Below are positions 21,283 to 33,428 of a stretch of DNA of 64,000 bases, one piece after another (positions within the stretch are counted from its first letter, which is position 1; each line of letters begins with the position of its first letter). The position numbers and the translations under genes were made by a program. Under the pieces are notes generated by a model, which did not search any database, was not told the DNA's origin, and was given only the letters and a program-made list of their open reading frames with translations. This DNA comes from Lophius americanus (Eukaryota > Chordata > Actinopteri > Lophiiformes > Lophiidae), in the NCBI GenBank assembly GCA_037951165.1, contig JBBDHG010000009.1, positions 7,529,001 to 7,593,000 on the forward strand, given 5' to 3'.

Positions 21283-23954
21283 GCAAAGGATAGCCTGTGT
21301 TTTCCCATCTGAAGAGATGATGTAGCCCACATTTCTGAAAATGTAAATGTCTCTTGTGATAGAAAGATATCAATACATACCAGAAGTGTTTTGGGCAGCA
21401 AAAGGGGACAGGCTATTCTATTTTCATGGTAGATTGGTGTATAGATATGTGTATTTCTGTCTGGCATCATATAATGGAATACAAAGGTTTTGGAAAGGGC
21501 CTATGATGTCATCAGTTGAAAACAATGATGTCAGCATGGAGATTTCTCCAGTTTTAGTGTTTGTGCACTCAAATTGAAAATGAATCTTAGTCTTAATTTT
21601 GTTGTCCATAAAAATAAATTTTACATAGTCACAGATATGAGCATTTGCATTACTCTTTCAATTTTAATACAAAACGAAATTTGAGTTCATGTTTTTTTTT
21701 TAAGGAAAAACCCATGAACTAGCATAGAACAATACTGCAAAACCCACACTATTAAAGACTTATATCCCAGTGGTTCACTTTCCAGTGCAGGCAGAAATGG
21801 TGAAGGTCCAAAAGGAATACAAGACCATGGAGACCGAGGGGAACAGCGGTCACCTCATTTAAATGGCTTATTTGATTAGGGTATACTGACTTGCTGCGTT
21901 GTCTGATGCCAGCCCTAAAACTTAATGGAGAATGAGTCAGAGCTGTAATTAGACAACATGAAGAAGAATGAGATGGAGAGAGATTGTGGTCTTCTTAGTC
22001 AACACAAATGCTGTCAAAAGGGCAAATCATATACCAGCCATATAGTTCTGTTTGATATTTACCCATAGCTCATACTTGTGGGTCTATTTTGTAATTTACT
22101 CAAGTTTATCTCCATAGATTAAATCTGCGCATGTATGTCTTGTTGGGGGTAGTTCTCAGCAGAAATGGTGATGGATAAAACACAGACAGACCATACAGCT
22201 TTGCTTTTGATTTCATTTGTCATAGTCTTAGCTCTGGCCAACAATGTGAATAAGTTAATTTCAATAAAAGGCATACTGATTGCTCAGAAGGCAGACAGGC
22301 CAACCGGGAGTAACAAAGACAATCTGTCTTTGCCATTTGGACTGATGAGATGATTCAAGCATTACAGCTAAGTTCAGAAATCAGCAAAATGCTTGCTATT
22401 AAACTACCAGTGTGGTAAAACTCTAACTCACTGGTTTTGGAAATATCTGGCTGGATCTGCTGGCGCTTTTCTCGTGGTTATTTAAGAGAGACAAATAGCA
22501 GAGCTGTGCTGTCCACACACTCATGGAGAAAAGCACCAATGCAAGGGTCTGCAGAACTCACTGTTTATTTTCACTTTTTAAAAATCCCTACGCAGTGGAA
22601 ACTGTGCCACAGAAACACTTCTTTAAAGTCAGAGTATATATAATGAACTGGAAACGGGTAAAAGCTGCCACAGCATGCAAGTCTTTGTCTGTGCAGATAA
22701 TCATTACTGGGTCTCCAAAAGGTCTCTCTCTCACTCTGTGGGTTTGTTTGTTGGGAGGTGGGTTATGCTTTACCACGTGCCAAGGATGTGTTTAAGAGCC
22801 TTTTACTGTTTGACACTGTATCTGATTTTGGCTACGGGTCTGTTTTCAACTGCAGCGTGATGCCTTGATCTAAAGCTGTTAGATTTAATTTTGTGTGTCC
22901 AATTGTCAGACTTTTCTCCCAGAGCCAAAGGTTTCAACACTCTGACTTCAAAAGCTCTACACTTCAGCCCTTGGGGCATTAAACCATGTATAAATAGCAA
23001 CCCTGTAATGCCATTAAAACATAGGATAGTTCTGTTTCTCACCACTATTCATTTATAGCATATGGGAAAAAAACAGTTTCCATATTGACTGTGATAAAAG
23101 TATTCAGACAGTTATCAGATCTCTGCTCGTGGATATGACAATGGCTCTCTGTTTCTTTGCCCACAACAATCGTGACAGTTAGTTCATCTCTTCAAACGTG
23201 TAGTTTGCATCACTGACTTGGACAGAGGTGGGATGGATCGGAAGGAAAGCACAGTGGTGCTTTGTGTAGGGGTCAGGAGAATTTTTCCCCCTTCAGCTTT
23301 ATTTTTCTACACCACCACAACTGATTGCTACCACATTGATGATGATTAGTTAGACGGAGAGTGTTATACTCTAGATCTCGCTGGCCAGACTTGCTCTTTT
23401 CTCTGTGGCATCAACCCTCTGTCCTTCCTCCTAAACCACATCACTGTCTTACCAAAAGCACATTTGAGTGTTTAGAAGTATTTTTATCTAAATTGTGCTT
23501 TAAATCCACAGAGTCAGCAGCTGATACTCAATGAGTGTATTCTAGATAATTTTGGATAAACTCACAAAGCCTTTTTGTTTACATGTATGAGTGACCCAAA
23601 TCAGCTGGTTTACTATTTCCACAGCAGCTTCTGTCGCAACTCTCTCCCATCTCATATCCTTGTATAAAATGAGCTGTGGGCTATAAACGCTCTGCAATAT
23701 ATCTGACTCATTTTCCAGCCTCTTAGCTCTCACTTTGTGAGAGCAACAACATCATACTCATGTCTCCTGCAATCTAATCCAGCAATTAGAAGCTGTAATA
23801 TTCAGTGTTTTTGTGATGGAACAGACTTTTCAAGCGTGCAGTCAACCATTCCAGATTCAACAAAACTCTTTAACTCCTATGTGTATATTTTGTTTTGATG
23901 TGGCTTACTACTATCTCTTTGACCTTTTTCCCTTATGGAAACCAATGCTCTTGT
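21283..23954. other. long non-coding stretch
   Basis: No gene or named repeat is recognised. Stop-free runs of up to 90 codons overlap on both strands near 22440-22860 without domain character. Confidence 0.45.
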
Positions 23955-24385
23955 ATAACCATCAGCCATGACATTAAAACAACTTACACGCATCACAAAC
24001 ATTTTATCATAGCAGTTTATTTGTTGAAAGTAGGATCAGAAAGTTTGATCTAAGTGACAAAGGGCTACATTAAGATGCTAGATAACTGTGTAAGAGCATC
24101 TCCAAAGCTCTTTTTGGATGTTCCTGGTCAACAGTTGTTAGTACATACCACAGTGGTCTAAGGACGGACAGCTGTTGAACCAGTGACACGGCTGTGGGCC
24201 CAAACGGCTTAATGACGAACATGAAGATTGAAATCGTGCCAATGTTGTCCACTCCGATAGAAGTGCTAAAGTAGCATAAATCCACTGTTTAAGTCCTCTT
24301 TTTGTTATCTGCTTTGGTGCCAAAAGGGGACCTACTAAATATTAGGCTGGGCAGGTGGTTTTAATGTTATGTCTGCTTGGTTTAT
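23955..24385 (+). mobile_element. complete non-autonomous Tc1-like element with both TIRs
   Basis: The left end (TATAACCATCAGCCATGAC then ATTAAAACAAC) and the reverse complement of the right end (TATAAACCAAGCAGACATAAC then ATTAAAACCACC) form degenerate TIRs of about 30 bases, both next to TA, as expected for Tc1/mariner insertion. The interior matches the same fish element family as the copies at 2560, 40724 and 58840; for example, the box with CACTGTGGTATGTACTAACA on the minus strand corresponds to the conserved part around the transposase linker. At about 430 bp it is too short for a transposase and depended on one supplied elsewhere. Confidence 0.75.
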
Positions 24386-27300
24386 ATGTCCATTTAATAT
24401 ATGTTAAAACATTCCCTTCGCAGTTTGAGACACTGTAGCATGCATGTGTGCATATAAACATAGCAGTTAATAATAAATAAGACATCTGCTCTGCTTTCCC
24501 TACAGCTTCCCTCACACTGGGCTCCTAAATCAAGATGAACCTTAATCAACACAGTTTCCTAATCTGACATATCAACATTAATAAATAATTGTTTCTCTAT
24601 AGAAAAAATGATGAGGAATTTTCCCATCATGTATAATGTGGTAATTTTGTACAGATACATAAAATTTTATGAGAAACATTTTACTGCAATTACAATAAAG
24701 GAACATTGTTAGCACCCAATTAGCACTAAAGCACCTTGACCTTTTTTTTTTTTTTCTCTGTACTACTGAATATTCCTTTTGAGTAAACAAAGGGCTTTCA
24801 ATGCCATTTTTTAAAATAACTTTAACTGTCTACAAGGAAATGAAATGATCACTCATACGTAACCCAGTTCTGCAGTGATTGTTAAGTCATAAGTCATCGA
24901 ATTCAGATTTTAAAAAAATTTTTGAACAGTTTTTTGGAGTAAACCTTTTTTTGTAATACAGGCCATAGCTGCCAGACTTGAGAGAAGTCGGAAATGAAAA
25001 CATTTGAATGTGGATGCGCCAAACGTTAAAAACCTTATTAGGTTTAATAGTCCCACACTGCCAGCAACTACTCCCTTTCTGTCTACCCTTCCACCTTACT
25101 TTGAACATATTTCACACATAATAATGACAATAATGACCATAGTGGTGAGGTCAGTGACTCATATATAGAAAATGTTTGCCAGAACTTGATGTAATGCTTG
25201 TTTGTGAGAGCAGAGTTTGACATTGAATCTGAAGATCTGCTATAGGTTCAGTCATCTGGAGGGATAAATTGTTTTGACCCAAAACCAAAAGCATGGAACT
25301 TTTCCTACACTCTATTTGTCTGTTATCATAAATGCAAAATGTATCTTAGCGTCTCTTGTCCATAATCAGAAAAACATTTGACAAACTATACAAAGAAACA
25401 GGGCACGACATTGGAGGTTCAATTTATAATTGTGGATGGTTAGATAACAGAACCAAAATGAAGCACAGTATTTATCTCTGTTTGTTTGGCTCATATGCCC
25501 AGTGATTATTAAAACTGAAGAACTGTGATAATAAGTTCTGCTGGGACTTTCAGAGAATGGAATTATGATGACAGAAAGTCCAGTGCTGGTCACAGTTTGA
25601 ACATTTTATTGAATGGACAAGTCCAGTGGATATCCCACAATGGATAGCTGTAAGGAGGTATTTCCTGCAGACACCCTGCTTAGAGTGACTGATTTTGAGG
25701 GCTTTAAAGGGCCTGACAGACTCTTTGCTCTGCTGGTAACTTAAGACTGCTTAAGCCTGCAGTTATCTTACCGTTTTCCGTGCCCTCAACCAGCTCGATT
25801 GGTTGCCACTTTAAACCACACCATACTTCAATTTACAGTCATTAAGAGGCACATTAATATTTCCAAATCTTCCCAGATTTTTCTCAGATCTACCTACAAA
25901 AGGCTACAGCCACCATATTTTGACCCTCAGTGAAAGTATGGACGGTTTTTTGGCTTTAAATGTTTTCATTATCATTAATTGCCTTTTACACTGTTCCTGT
26001 TATGTTATGTGTTTATTATCACCATCTGCTCTCCGGCACCCTTTTCTTGTTCGTCTTCTTCTTGCGCTGAAGAGATAACACAGGTCTTCAGTGATTATTT
26101 TGGGCTCAGTGGCTTCTCTCTCACAGCACACTGATGTATCCCGCTTAGAGTAGAGAGGATTTATCACTGCTGTTGTTTAAAGCCCTTTTGCATCTGTGAT
26201 TAACAAACTTTGCCTCACAGATGTGTAACTTCTTGGAAGCATCCGTACAGGCAATGATACCTCAGAGTCATGTGGTTATTATGTGAAAAAAGACATAACC
26301 TTCTTTAGTTGGTCCCAAAAAAAGTTATTTCATGATGCCATGCCATGAATTTTCCCTCAAATCACATTGCTAATAACATTTAGTAGATTCCACCTAGGAC
26401 ATACTTGGCAGTGGGAAATTTTTGGTTATGTTTTTAGGACATTTGCTCCTCTTTCTGAATGTGTTTCAAAGACAAGGATATGCTTTAATATTGCAGAGTA
26501 GCCCTTCAGTGTCCTAAACCTTAAAGACATAGTATGATGTTTGTAAGTCTGTCCTGCGATGTGCTCATTGTTAATTGAACCCAGGACTGTTAATGTGCAT
26601 GCTAGTGTGTATATGCTCTGTCAGCTGTCTTCTAATGTACTTATAATTATCTTGTTCCCGTCAGGACAGAAGTAATGAACTCAATTGGGTGTGTGTAACA
26701 CCGTCCTCCCACCTGCTCGAGACCTGCTGAAACAGAGGCTTGTGAAACACCTCGGAAACTGATTGAACCCCAGGGGTCCTTATTGTAAGTCTTCCTGGAC
26801 TGCCTCAGGTGAATACCGTACTGTTCTTGATGGCTAACTCAACATCACTGCTGTCTCCAACTTTACTGAGAGGAAGACGCGCTGTGGTGCTATTTAATGT
26901 CTGTTTATGGGAATGCTGGCAGTGTGATATTCCATTAGTTTGAGGAGGGACGTTAAAATTCACCTTGCAATTGAATGCACAAAAACCTACCATGCATATC
27001 CAATTTTAAATGGTCTCTCTGTATCGTGGAAAGTATGAGTACCTATGTAAATCCTGGCTTGAAAGGGGAAACAAAAGGAGGCTGCTCTTTGTTATCCTAG
27101 GGAACCTTAAATTCTTGCCACTTTGTTATAATACTTCCTAACAGGAAATTATACCCACTCTGCTCGCACTCCACCTCAAACCTGTTTTCATTGTGAAAAA
27201 TAATGCTGATCTCCTTGACCTTTTGATTTCCCATCCATTCTGCTGTCAACATGGATAAGAGAGGAAAGATTTTGAGGAGTGCCTTATTAATTAAGGATGA

Positions 27301-28082
27301 CATATTATGTCATTTGAGCTTAGGATATTATTAAAAAGTTATTTATTTATTTGTGTGAAGAGAAAACAAACCCTCATCTCTCCTCAGAGTATTACATTTT
27401 TTAGGGTCCATCAGCTTGAGTTTGGTTTCTGGCTGCATTTATGAAAAATTTTTTAGTCCTTACTATTCCCCAAAGGAATTGTGATGATAATAAAGCTCCA
27501 GTGGCTATTCAATCGATGAATGCGCGTGTGTGTGCGTGCAGTATTATGTTTGGCTATTGCATTGCTTGTGTAGCTCAGTATGAGGCTGTGAGTGCTGGCA
27601 CCTAGGTGTTTTAAGAATAGGCTAACAGAGAGAAATGAATAGTTGGAAATAATTCAGATGGTGGAGTCTGTTGTCTATCTGATTTGAAATAGTGGAAAGA
27701 CAATTCTGACATGTGTGTCACTCTGAAACACTGAGGGAAAGTTTCTCAGACCGACAGACAGACTTCAGCCACTGTCTTCAATCGGCGAGTCTGCTTCTCT
27801 GCATGGGCCTTGGACACTTAACAGGTTCTCTGTATGACTCTGGCCACAACAAGGACACTGTATGTGTCCAGAGGATTTGAAAACATTCCTGTTATCACCA
27901 TGGAAAACTTTCCCAGCTGTCATCAGATGGGGGGAAATATTATGAGTCTGTCTGCCGGCAAGTGTGTGTTACTGTGGGACAATCTTGCTATGTTTATTTT
28001 GTGAAACACAACCTACCACATCACACAGAAAAGGATCCCATAGCCACAGTATCCACCTCACTACTGTTTCCGCACATGGATC
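24386..28082. other. long non-coding stretch
   Basis: No gene is recognised. A T-run lies at 24742-24755. A short exon-like interval (26721-26785) with a GTAAGT donor is discussed as a finding only. Confidence 0.45.
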
Positions 28083-28245
<163 letters not shown>

Positions 28246-29368
28246 ATGTGTGCATGTGTGGAGAGAGACAAGTGTAAGGCTTTAAAATAAAGGGGCTGTA
28301 AGAGAAGCGAAAGGGAATGACTTTCAGGATTTGCTGGGGATCCCATTAGGATGAATAGAATTACAACAACATGGAAAACCAAATGATAAAACCACAAAAT
28401 TGACAAGATTACTGTTGTTTGTTTAGTCTAAAGCAGCTGAGGAATCAGTCGTTGTGTACATTTTGTATTCTGCCCTTTCAGATGAGAGATCACAATCATA
28501 AGGAACTCATAACTATGTGGAGTTTCACAGCATAAGCTTCTCCTCATTCAGATCAAATTACTTTCCATGGTTTACTTAAAAAATGTCCCTTTCCTGACAT
28601 ATGTTATGTTTGAAATAATACATAAATACGGAAAACAATACCATGGCTGTTTACTACATGATCAATATTTAAATTGTAGACACAGTGGTCTGGAGACAGA
28701 GTGTAATCTTTTGCAAGCTTTTAATTTATTGTTGCTCATCTGTTGTCATGGAATTGTCCTTTATTTGGCTCAATTGAGCAGATGAAAGGGACAGTAGTTG
28801 GGGGCTCTCCAGCCTAAATGTTTAGACAACTAATGCTAATCCTTGATGGGTATCATCTGTAATTCTGAAAATAGGCTCTTTAAAAGAAGGGGAAAGATAG
28901 TGGAAAGTCAAAAAAGCACAGTCTTTCTTGGTTACGGTCCCAACTTTGTTGATACTTGGCTTTGTGGTGTTTTCTGGCGTCATCATCAAGCCGTGCTGCT
29001 GTTCTCTGGCTCCAGCTATGCGGGATCTATCTGGTCCCATCAAAACTAATGACACTGTCGCTTTTGTCTCACACACATGGAAAGCATTGGGTCTCATACA
29101 CACACAGACACACACCTACACATGCACGGAATGACATACACAAAAAAACAGAGAGTGGAACTCAAACAGAGCTTCCAAATGACTACCCACCCAAGGCTCT
29201 CCGGTTACAGGAGCACTTTTTCCAAAGCAGCAATTTCATCTTGGTTTTTCCTCTCTATGGTTTCCTCACAGTATGGAGATCTGTCACATCTTTCTGTCAG
29301 GATAGGGTGTTACTGTAGGTCAGTCAACATTTTCAGCTTGCAATTTTGGCCTTCAAATGGTTTAATCT
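28246..29368. other. non-coding stretch, nothing recognised
   Basis: Overlapping open frames on both strands near 28820-29385 lack recognisable domains. A short CA-rich patch lies near 29096-29128. Confidence 0.45.
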
Positions 29369-29640
29369 CACACTGTAAAATATGACAAACTGAACTTACT
29401 TAATTAATTTACAAAAAACAACTAGGAAATGTATTTCCTTGAAATGCGTAAGTAAATATGACTTAGTATTAAGGGTTGTTTACTTTATATGTACTAGTTT
29501 ATTTTACTTACTTGGTACCATTAAATTGTACTTACTTAATTTCATGAAGTTGTCCCAACTTCAAAAGTGGCTAGTGAAATAATTTCCTAATTCCCAATTC
29601 CTAATTAATTGTAAGCAAGTTCAGGAAGTTGGTCATATTT
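29369..29640 (+). mobile_element. MITE-like repeat, 3' end lost
   Basis: It starts with CACACTGTAAAA, a frequent terminus of short fish elements, and carries repeated words such as TTACTTAATTAATTTACA, AACAACTAGGAAA, AGTAAATATGACTTA and GTACCATTAAATTGTACTTA that I associate with an abundant AT-rich fish family. The mirrored end (TTTTACAGTG) is not found before the next repeat at 29641. Class is uncertain. Confidence 0.4.
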
Positions 29641-29721
29641 AATGATAATAATAATAATAATGTGACCTTTATTTATAACATTGAATCAGGCAAAGTACAG
29701 ATCAGTAACATTATTTCCCTG
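29641..29721 (-). repeat. probable L2-type LINE tail
   Basis: (ATA)n followed by a T-T-T-A-T-T-T-A-T-A segment and GCAAAGTACAG resembles the inverted 3' end of L2 elements at 6640, 11190 and 31326. No coding part is attached. Confidence 0.4.
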
Positions 29722-29801
29722 AGACGGAGTGGGGAACCCGGGGAACATATTGGGGTTTGTGGTCTCTAAGCTAAAAGACTTGTATTACTTGTCGACTGCT
29801 G

Positions 29802-29835
29802 GGATCGAACCACAGCTTTACAGATTGAACTCCTA
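29802..29835 (-). repeat. tRNA-like box B segment
   Basis: On the minus strand, GTGGTTCGATCCCAGCAGTC contains a perfect box B (GGTTCGATCCC). No box A at the right distance and no tRNA fold are seen, so this is likely part of a tRNA-derived dispersed repeat. Confidence 0.35.
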
Positions 29836-29849
29836 AAATTGAGTGTGAA

Positions 29850-30310
29850 GTTACGTTAAACAGTGTTTTTGTTTGAAAAAACGTTTCTCTTACCGAGAAA
29901 AATATGATTTATTGGAGTAAAATATGACATATATTAGATAGATGTCCTATAACCGATTCATATGCTCCAAATTTGGGCTGAATCAGACCAATGGTCAAGA
30001 AGGTATGTCCAGAAAAGGGCAAATTTTGTAAAAGAGCTTCCCCTAGTTGAGTTGATTCATATACGTATTATTATTATTATACACCAGATTTGGAGTAAAT
30101 TGGAGTACCATCGAGGAAGTTATGTCCAAAAAATAGTATTTTTCCCCCCCCCAAAAAAAAAAGCTCCCCATTATGAGTTAAATACGGTACATACAACATA
30201 GATTTACTCAGGGTGATTCATACGCACCAAATCCGGACTGATTCAGACTAACAGTTTGGAAGGTGAGCTAGAAGGTTAGCTAGAGTGTCCTCTAGCTAAA
30301 CAAAGACTCT
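29850..30310 (-). repeat. dispersed tandem-unit repeat, copy 2
   Basis: Read on the minus strand it has the same units as 9200-9670: boxes like ACTAGGGGAAGCTCTTTT (30030-30050) and AATGGGGAGCTTTTTT (30158-30175). Three segments of the type GATTCATAYGCNCCAAATTTGG recur near 29955, 30055 and 30218, two of them followed by a GTATGTCC or TTATGTCC word. It closes at the high-coordinate side with a perfect 10-bp hairpin, TTAGCTAGAG/CTCTAGCTAA (30276-30285 and 30290-30299). Confidence 0.6.
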
Positions 30311-31254
30311 GTTACAGTGGTATTTAAGCCGTAGATCCTGCACTTTTATGAGTGTGCTGAAAAGCTGCTGAGGGTATAGAGATGGATGGTGGTCATCAGA
30401 CTACACAGGGGAAATGACAGCGGACCTTCTTTAGAGGAAGAGTGGAATAATAATGAGCCCCACATATAAGAAGGCCTTTGAAGGGAGAGGACATGACCCG
30501 GCTTTGTAAGCTGGGACAATGGGTAACAGATGAAAACGGTTGCCGGTAGAATATTTCAGGTTCATTTTTGTGCTTTTTCTAAGACTGTACAGATTCTCTG
30601 CCCTGTGTCAAATATTTATTTCCTCTGCACTATCCTTAACTGTGTCATGCACCAACTTGTTTGGTCATGCTATGTCTGCAGTGCCTATACTTTCTGAAGC
30701 ATGCACTCACCACAACCTTAATATACAAACCCACATATCACTCCTGAAGCTATGTCTTCTGACAGTCAAGTCACGTGGACTGTCCTTGGGGGTAGAAGCA
30801 AAAAGACTAACTGCTAGCTTTCACTTTATGTGTACATCATGTGTTGACTCTAACACCCCAAGGACAGAAAATTTGGCTGCTTCACAGACAAACCTTAGAC
30901 AGGTGGAAACAGACACCGAGTAGCTGTCTTATTTTATTCTTTTCAAGTTCAAAGTCTTGCATTAATAATATTTCTCTATCCCTCTGTTAGATATTTCACG
31001 TTTCCTTTTTTAAATTACTTGTCTAACCCTCTGGTGTCTGGGAACCCTAACTCTAACCCCTATGTCACAATAAGCAATGCTTCACACATACTGCATACAT
31101 CTGGAGTGGAAAAAGGGACAGGTAGAGACTCAACAGGTTACAGTGAAACCTTATCCCTATTCACTTTTAATTTGAAGTTTTTCCCCTGGCTTAGTACCAA
31201 TCCATTTACAAAGTTTAAGGAAAAGAGATAAAGAAGGTGGGACGATTTGTATCG
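30311..31254. other. non-coding stretch, nothing recognised
   Basis: The 127-codon run at 30540-30923 (plus) has no recognisable domain. The upstream part of a Penelope reverse transcriptase would be expected here if the element at 31255 were longer, and it is not seen. Confidence 0.45.
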
Positions 31255-32565
31255 CAGTAACACATCAAATCATCATTGTCATTTGATGTTGTCTCCTTAT
31301 TAAATTGTGTTCCCACTTCGGAGACATTAATAATAATAATAATAATACATTTAATTTATAACGCACTTTACATTTGGGTCAAATCGGAAACCGTCAGAAG
31401 ACAACTTCTGCAAGAGAGCCCTCTGGAGGACAGAACCACCGTCCCTTTGGAACATGCTCCTATACCTCTGCCTGACCATCACCTAGTTTATGTACAACAA
31501 CTGTTTTTCCAGACAAAAGCACGGTTACGCCATTGGTTCTCCAGGATCTCCCATTGTAGCATACCTCTACATGGAAGGATTGAACCATAGGGCTCTAATT
31601 TCCTTTTATGGGACAACACCTAGCCAATGGTTCAGGTACATTGATGACACATAGGTCACAATCAAGGCCTGTGAAGTTGAGGCCTTCACAAATAACATCA
31701 ATGCCGTTGACCATAAGATCAAGTTCTCAAGGAAGGACATCAGAGAGCCTTCGCTACTCTTTTTGGACTGTGAAGTATGTGATGAGGGGGAAGTTAGACT
31801 CAATGTTGCAGTTTACCGCAAACCTACACACACAGACCAACACCTGATGTTTTCCTCCCACCCAATGGAACACAAGCTGGGAGTTATCAGAACCTTAAAC
31901 CACCGGGCTGATACCATCCCCACGAAGTCAAATGTAAAAGAGAATGAACATACGCAAATCAAGAAGGCACTGAAAACCTGCGGATATCTCCACTTGGCCT
32001 TTCATCAAGACGGCGAAGAAACCACAGAAGAACAACTCCACTGAGGAAGTAAAGGAAAGGTGCCAAAGCACTGTCATACCTTGTGTGGCTTGTGTTTCAG
32101 AAAATCTACGTAGGATTTTCTCCAAACATAAAATCTCAGTTCATTTCAAACCCTGCAAAACCCTCAGACAAAAACTGAGCAATGTTGCTTAAGCAGTTCA
32201 ATACAACGAGTAGTGCAAAAAGATCTCTATATTGGTGAGACCAAACAAACACTTCACAGGCGCATGGCCCAGCCAGGACAGCCAGCTAATAAGGACAGGA
32301 ATCAGCAGTCTCTTGCATATCCAGGGCAAGGGACACTCTTTTTAGGACAACACATTCTGGACAGAGAGGATAAACGGTTTGAGAAAGGAATGAAAGAAGC
32401 TATTTATGACAAACTGGAGCGGCCCTCTCTAAACTGGAATGGGGGTCTTCGCCATCACCTATCGCCATCTTACAATTCAATTTTAACATCCACAGCTGGA
32501 ATTTTAGCGTCCAAAGCTGGAATCCACCAAAGATTCTTCTCTCCCTAACGACTCCTGACGACTAC
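31255..32565 (+). mobile_element. Neptune-like Penelope element: degenerate RT plus GIY-YIG endonuclease
   Basis: The plus strand reads, in order: S-F-D-V-V-S-L-L (RT motif A, near 31279), C-V-P-T-S-E-T-L, G-S-P-G-S-P-I-V-A-Y-L-Y-M (motif B, near 31535), W-F-R-Y-I-D-D-T (catalytic Y-I-D-D, 31637-31648), F-L-D-C, V-Y-R-K-P-T-H-T-D-Q (near 31812), E-H-K-L-G-V-I-R-T-L, then a linker and D-L-Y-I-G-E-T-K-Q (near 32222), which fits the start of the GIY-YIG nuclease of Penelope-like elements, and D-R-E-D, L-E-R-P-S-L-N, G-L-R-H-H-L-S-P at the C-terminus. It is dead: a stop follows the YIDDT motif directly (31652), frames shift at least twice, and everything upstream of motif A is missing. An L2 tail is nested at 31326-31383. 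Confidence 0.88.
31326..31383 (-). mobile_element. short L2 tail nested in the Penelope element
   Basis: (TAA)n then TTTATAACGCACTTTACATT is an inverted, severely 5'-truncated L2 3' end. It is bracketed by TCGGAGAC (31318-31325) and TCGGAAAC (31384-31391), an 8-base duplication with one change. Insert plus one duplication is 66 bases, a multiple of three, so the host frame stays open across it. Confidence 0.75.
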
Positions 32566-32797
32566 TCACCGTCATTAGTTATGCACGACCAACTTTAATC
32601 CTGAGGGCCTAGTTTTTCTCGGGAATCTAGCGGACCAGTCTGGTTTCCATGTTGTTTAGTGATGTTTCCTTATGTTAAATGGTCTGTTTGCAAATCATGA
32701 ATCATTTTCAGAGTACTTGCACTGGATATATGTTGCAGCAACAGATATTTTAAAAATGCTCTTCTGGTTTGTGACCTACTCCGCCATATGCCAACAT
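32566..32797. other. Penelope 3' tail and spacer
   Basis: Non-coding. It includes another CTGACGA word just before, at 32548-32554, but no GAAA partner to make a hammerhead core. Confidence 0.35.
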
Positions 32798-33428
32798 TAG
32801 ATGGGTTTACATGGGACACCTTTCTCCTTTCCGAATTAAACCTTTCCAAATTGCAAAGCTCGTCGCCCATTTCCATGACTTGTGATCTTTTCCGACCACG
32901 TGTTTACATGCATCAACTCATCTAATTGGAAACGCTTTCAGACATGCGCAGACGATCCACACTCGAGTTCATAAGGTGATGATAATGCTTCAGTTAGTTC
33001 GTTGCCAACCGCAAACATCCGCCCAGAAGAATAATACGACAAAGAAGGCAGGCACGGAAGTGATTTTCGCCCATCTAACCGTCCAAATATGTTAAACTAT
33101 TTCAAAGCTGCAGTGAATAAATAACTCTCCGATGCAGGCCGATACTGATTGAAGACGCCATACTTAAAATGAATCGCTGAAAAACTCTGACGGAGCATCA
33201 CGTCACGACGCTGGGCATGCGCAGTTACAACTCAACCAGAAAGCTTTCCGATACAGCGTTTACATGCAGCAACAAGCAATCGGAAAGGCTTTCCAAAAGG
33301 ATTAAGACTACCTCATTCCTAAAAGTTCTTTCCATTCAGAAAGGGGTGTTTACATGCGGCATTTTCTTTACGATTAGACGTATCTTCCGAATCTAATCGG
33401 AATTAGGCTGTCCATGTTAACTCACCTA
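32798..33428. mobile_element. 631-bp non-autonomous TIR element with GTTTACATG repeats
   Basis: The ends TAGATGGGTTTACATGGGAC and, as reverse complement, TAGGTGAGTTAACATGGACA form an imperfect TIR of about 20 bases, each next to TA. Inside, the word GTTTACATG recurs (about 32805, 32902, 33258, 33349) together with TTTCCGA/TCGGAAA words. CATGCGCAG occurs at 32943-32951 and 33216-33224, and a TCACGTCACG site lies at 33198-33207. There is no coding capacity. It is a class II non-autonomous element; superfamily (PIF/Harbinger, Tc1 or other) is not resolved. Confidence 0.6.

Noticed and set aside
25770..25935. Possible L2 fragment (Q-L-D-W-L-P-like peptide)
   Set aside because: Only a few residues fit and no second motif follows in order.
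29802..29835. tRNA gene on the minus strand
   Set aside because: Good box B but no box A or acceptor stem; read as part of a dispersed repeat.
30540..30923. 127-codon open frame before the Penelope element
   Set aside because: I checked it for upstream Penelope reverse transcriptase motifs and found none; no other domain.
32548..32566. Second hammerhead-like site after the Penelope C-terminus
   Set aside because: CTGACGA is present but no GAAA core or paired stem II follows.
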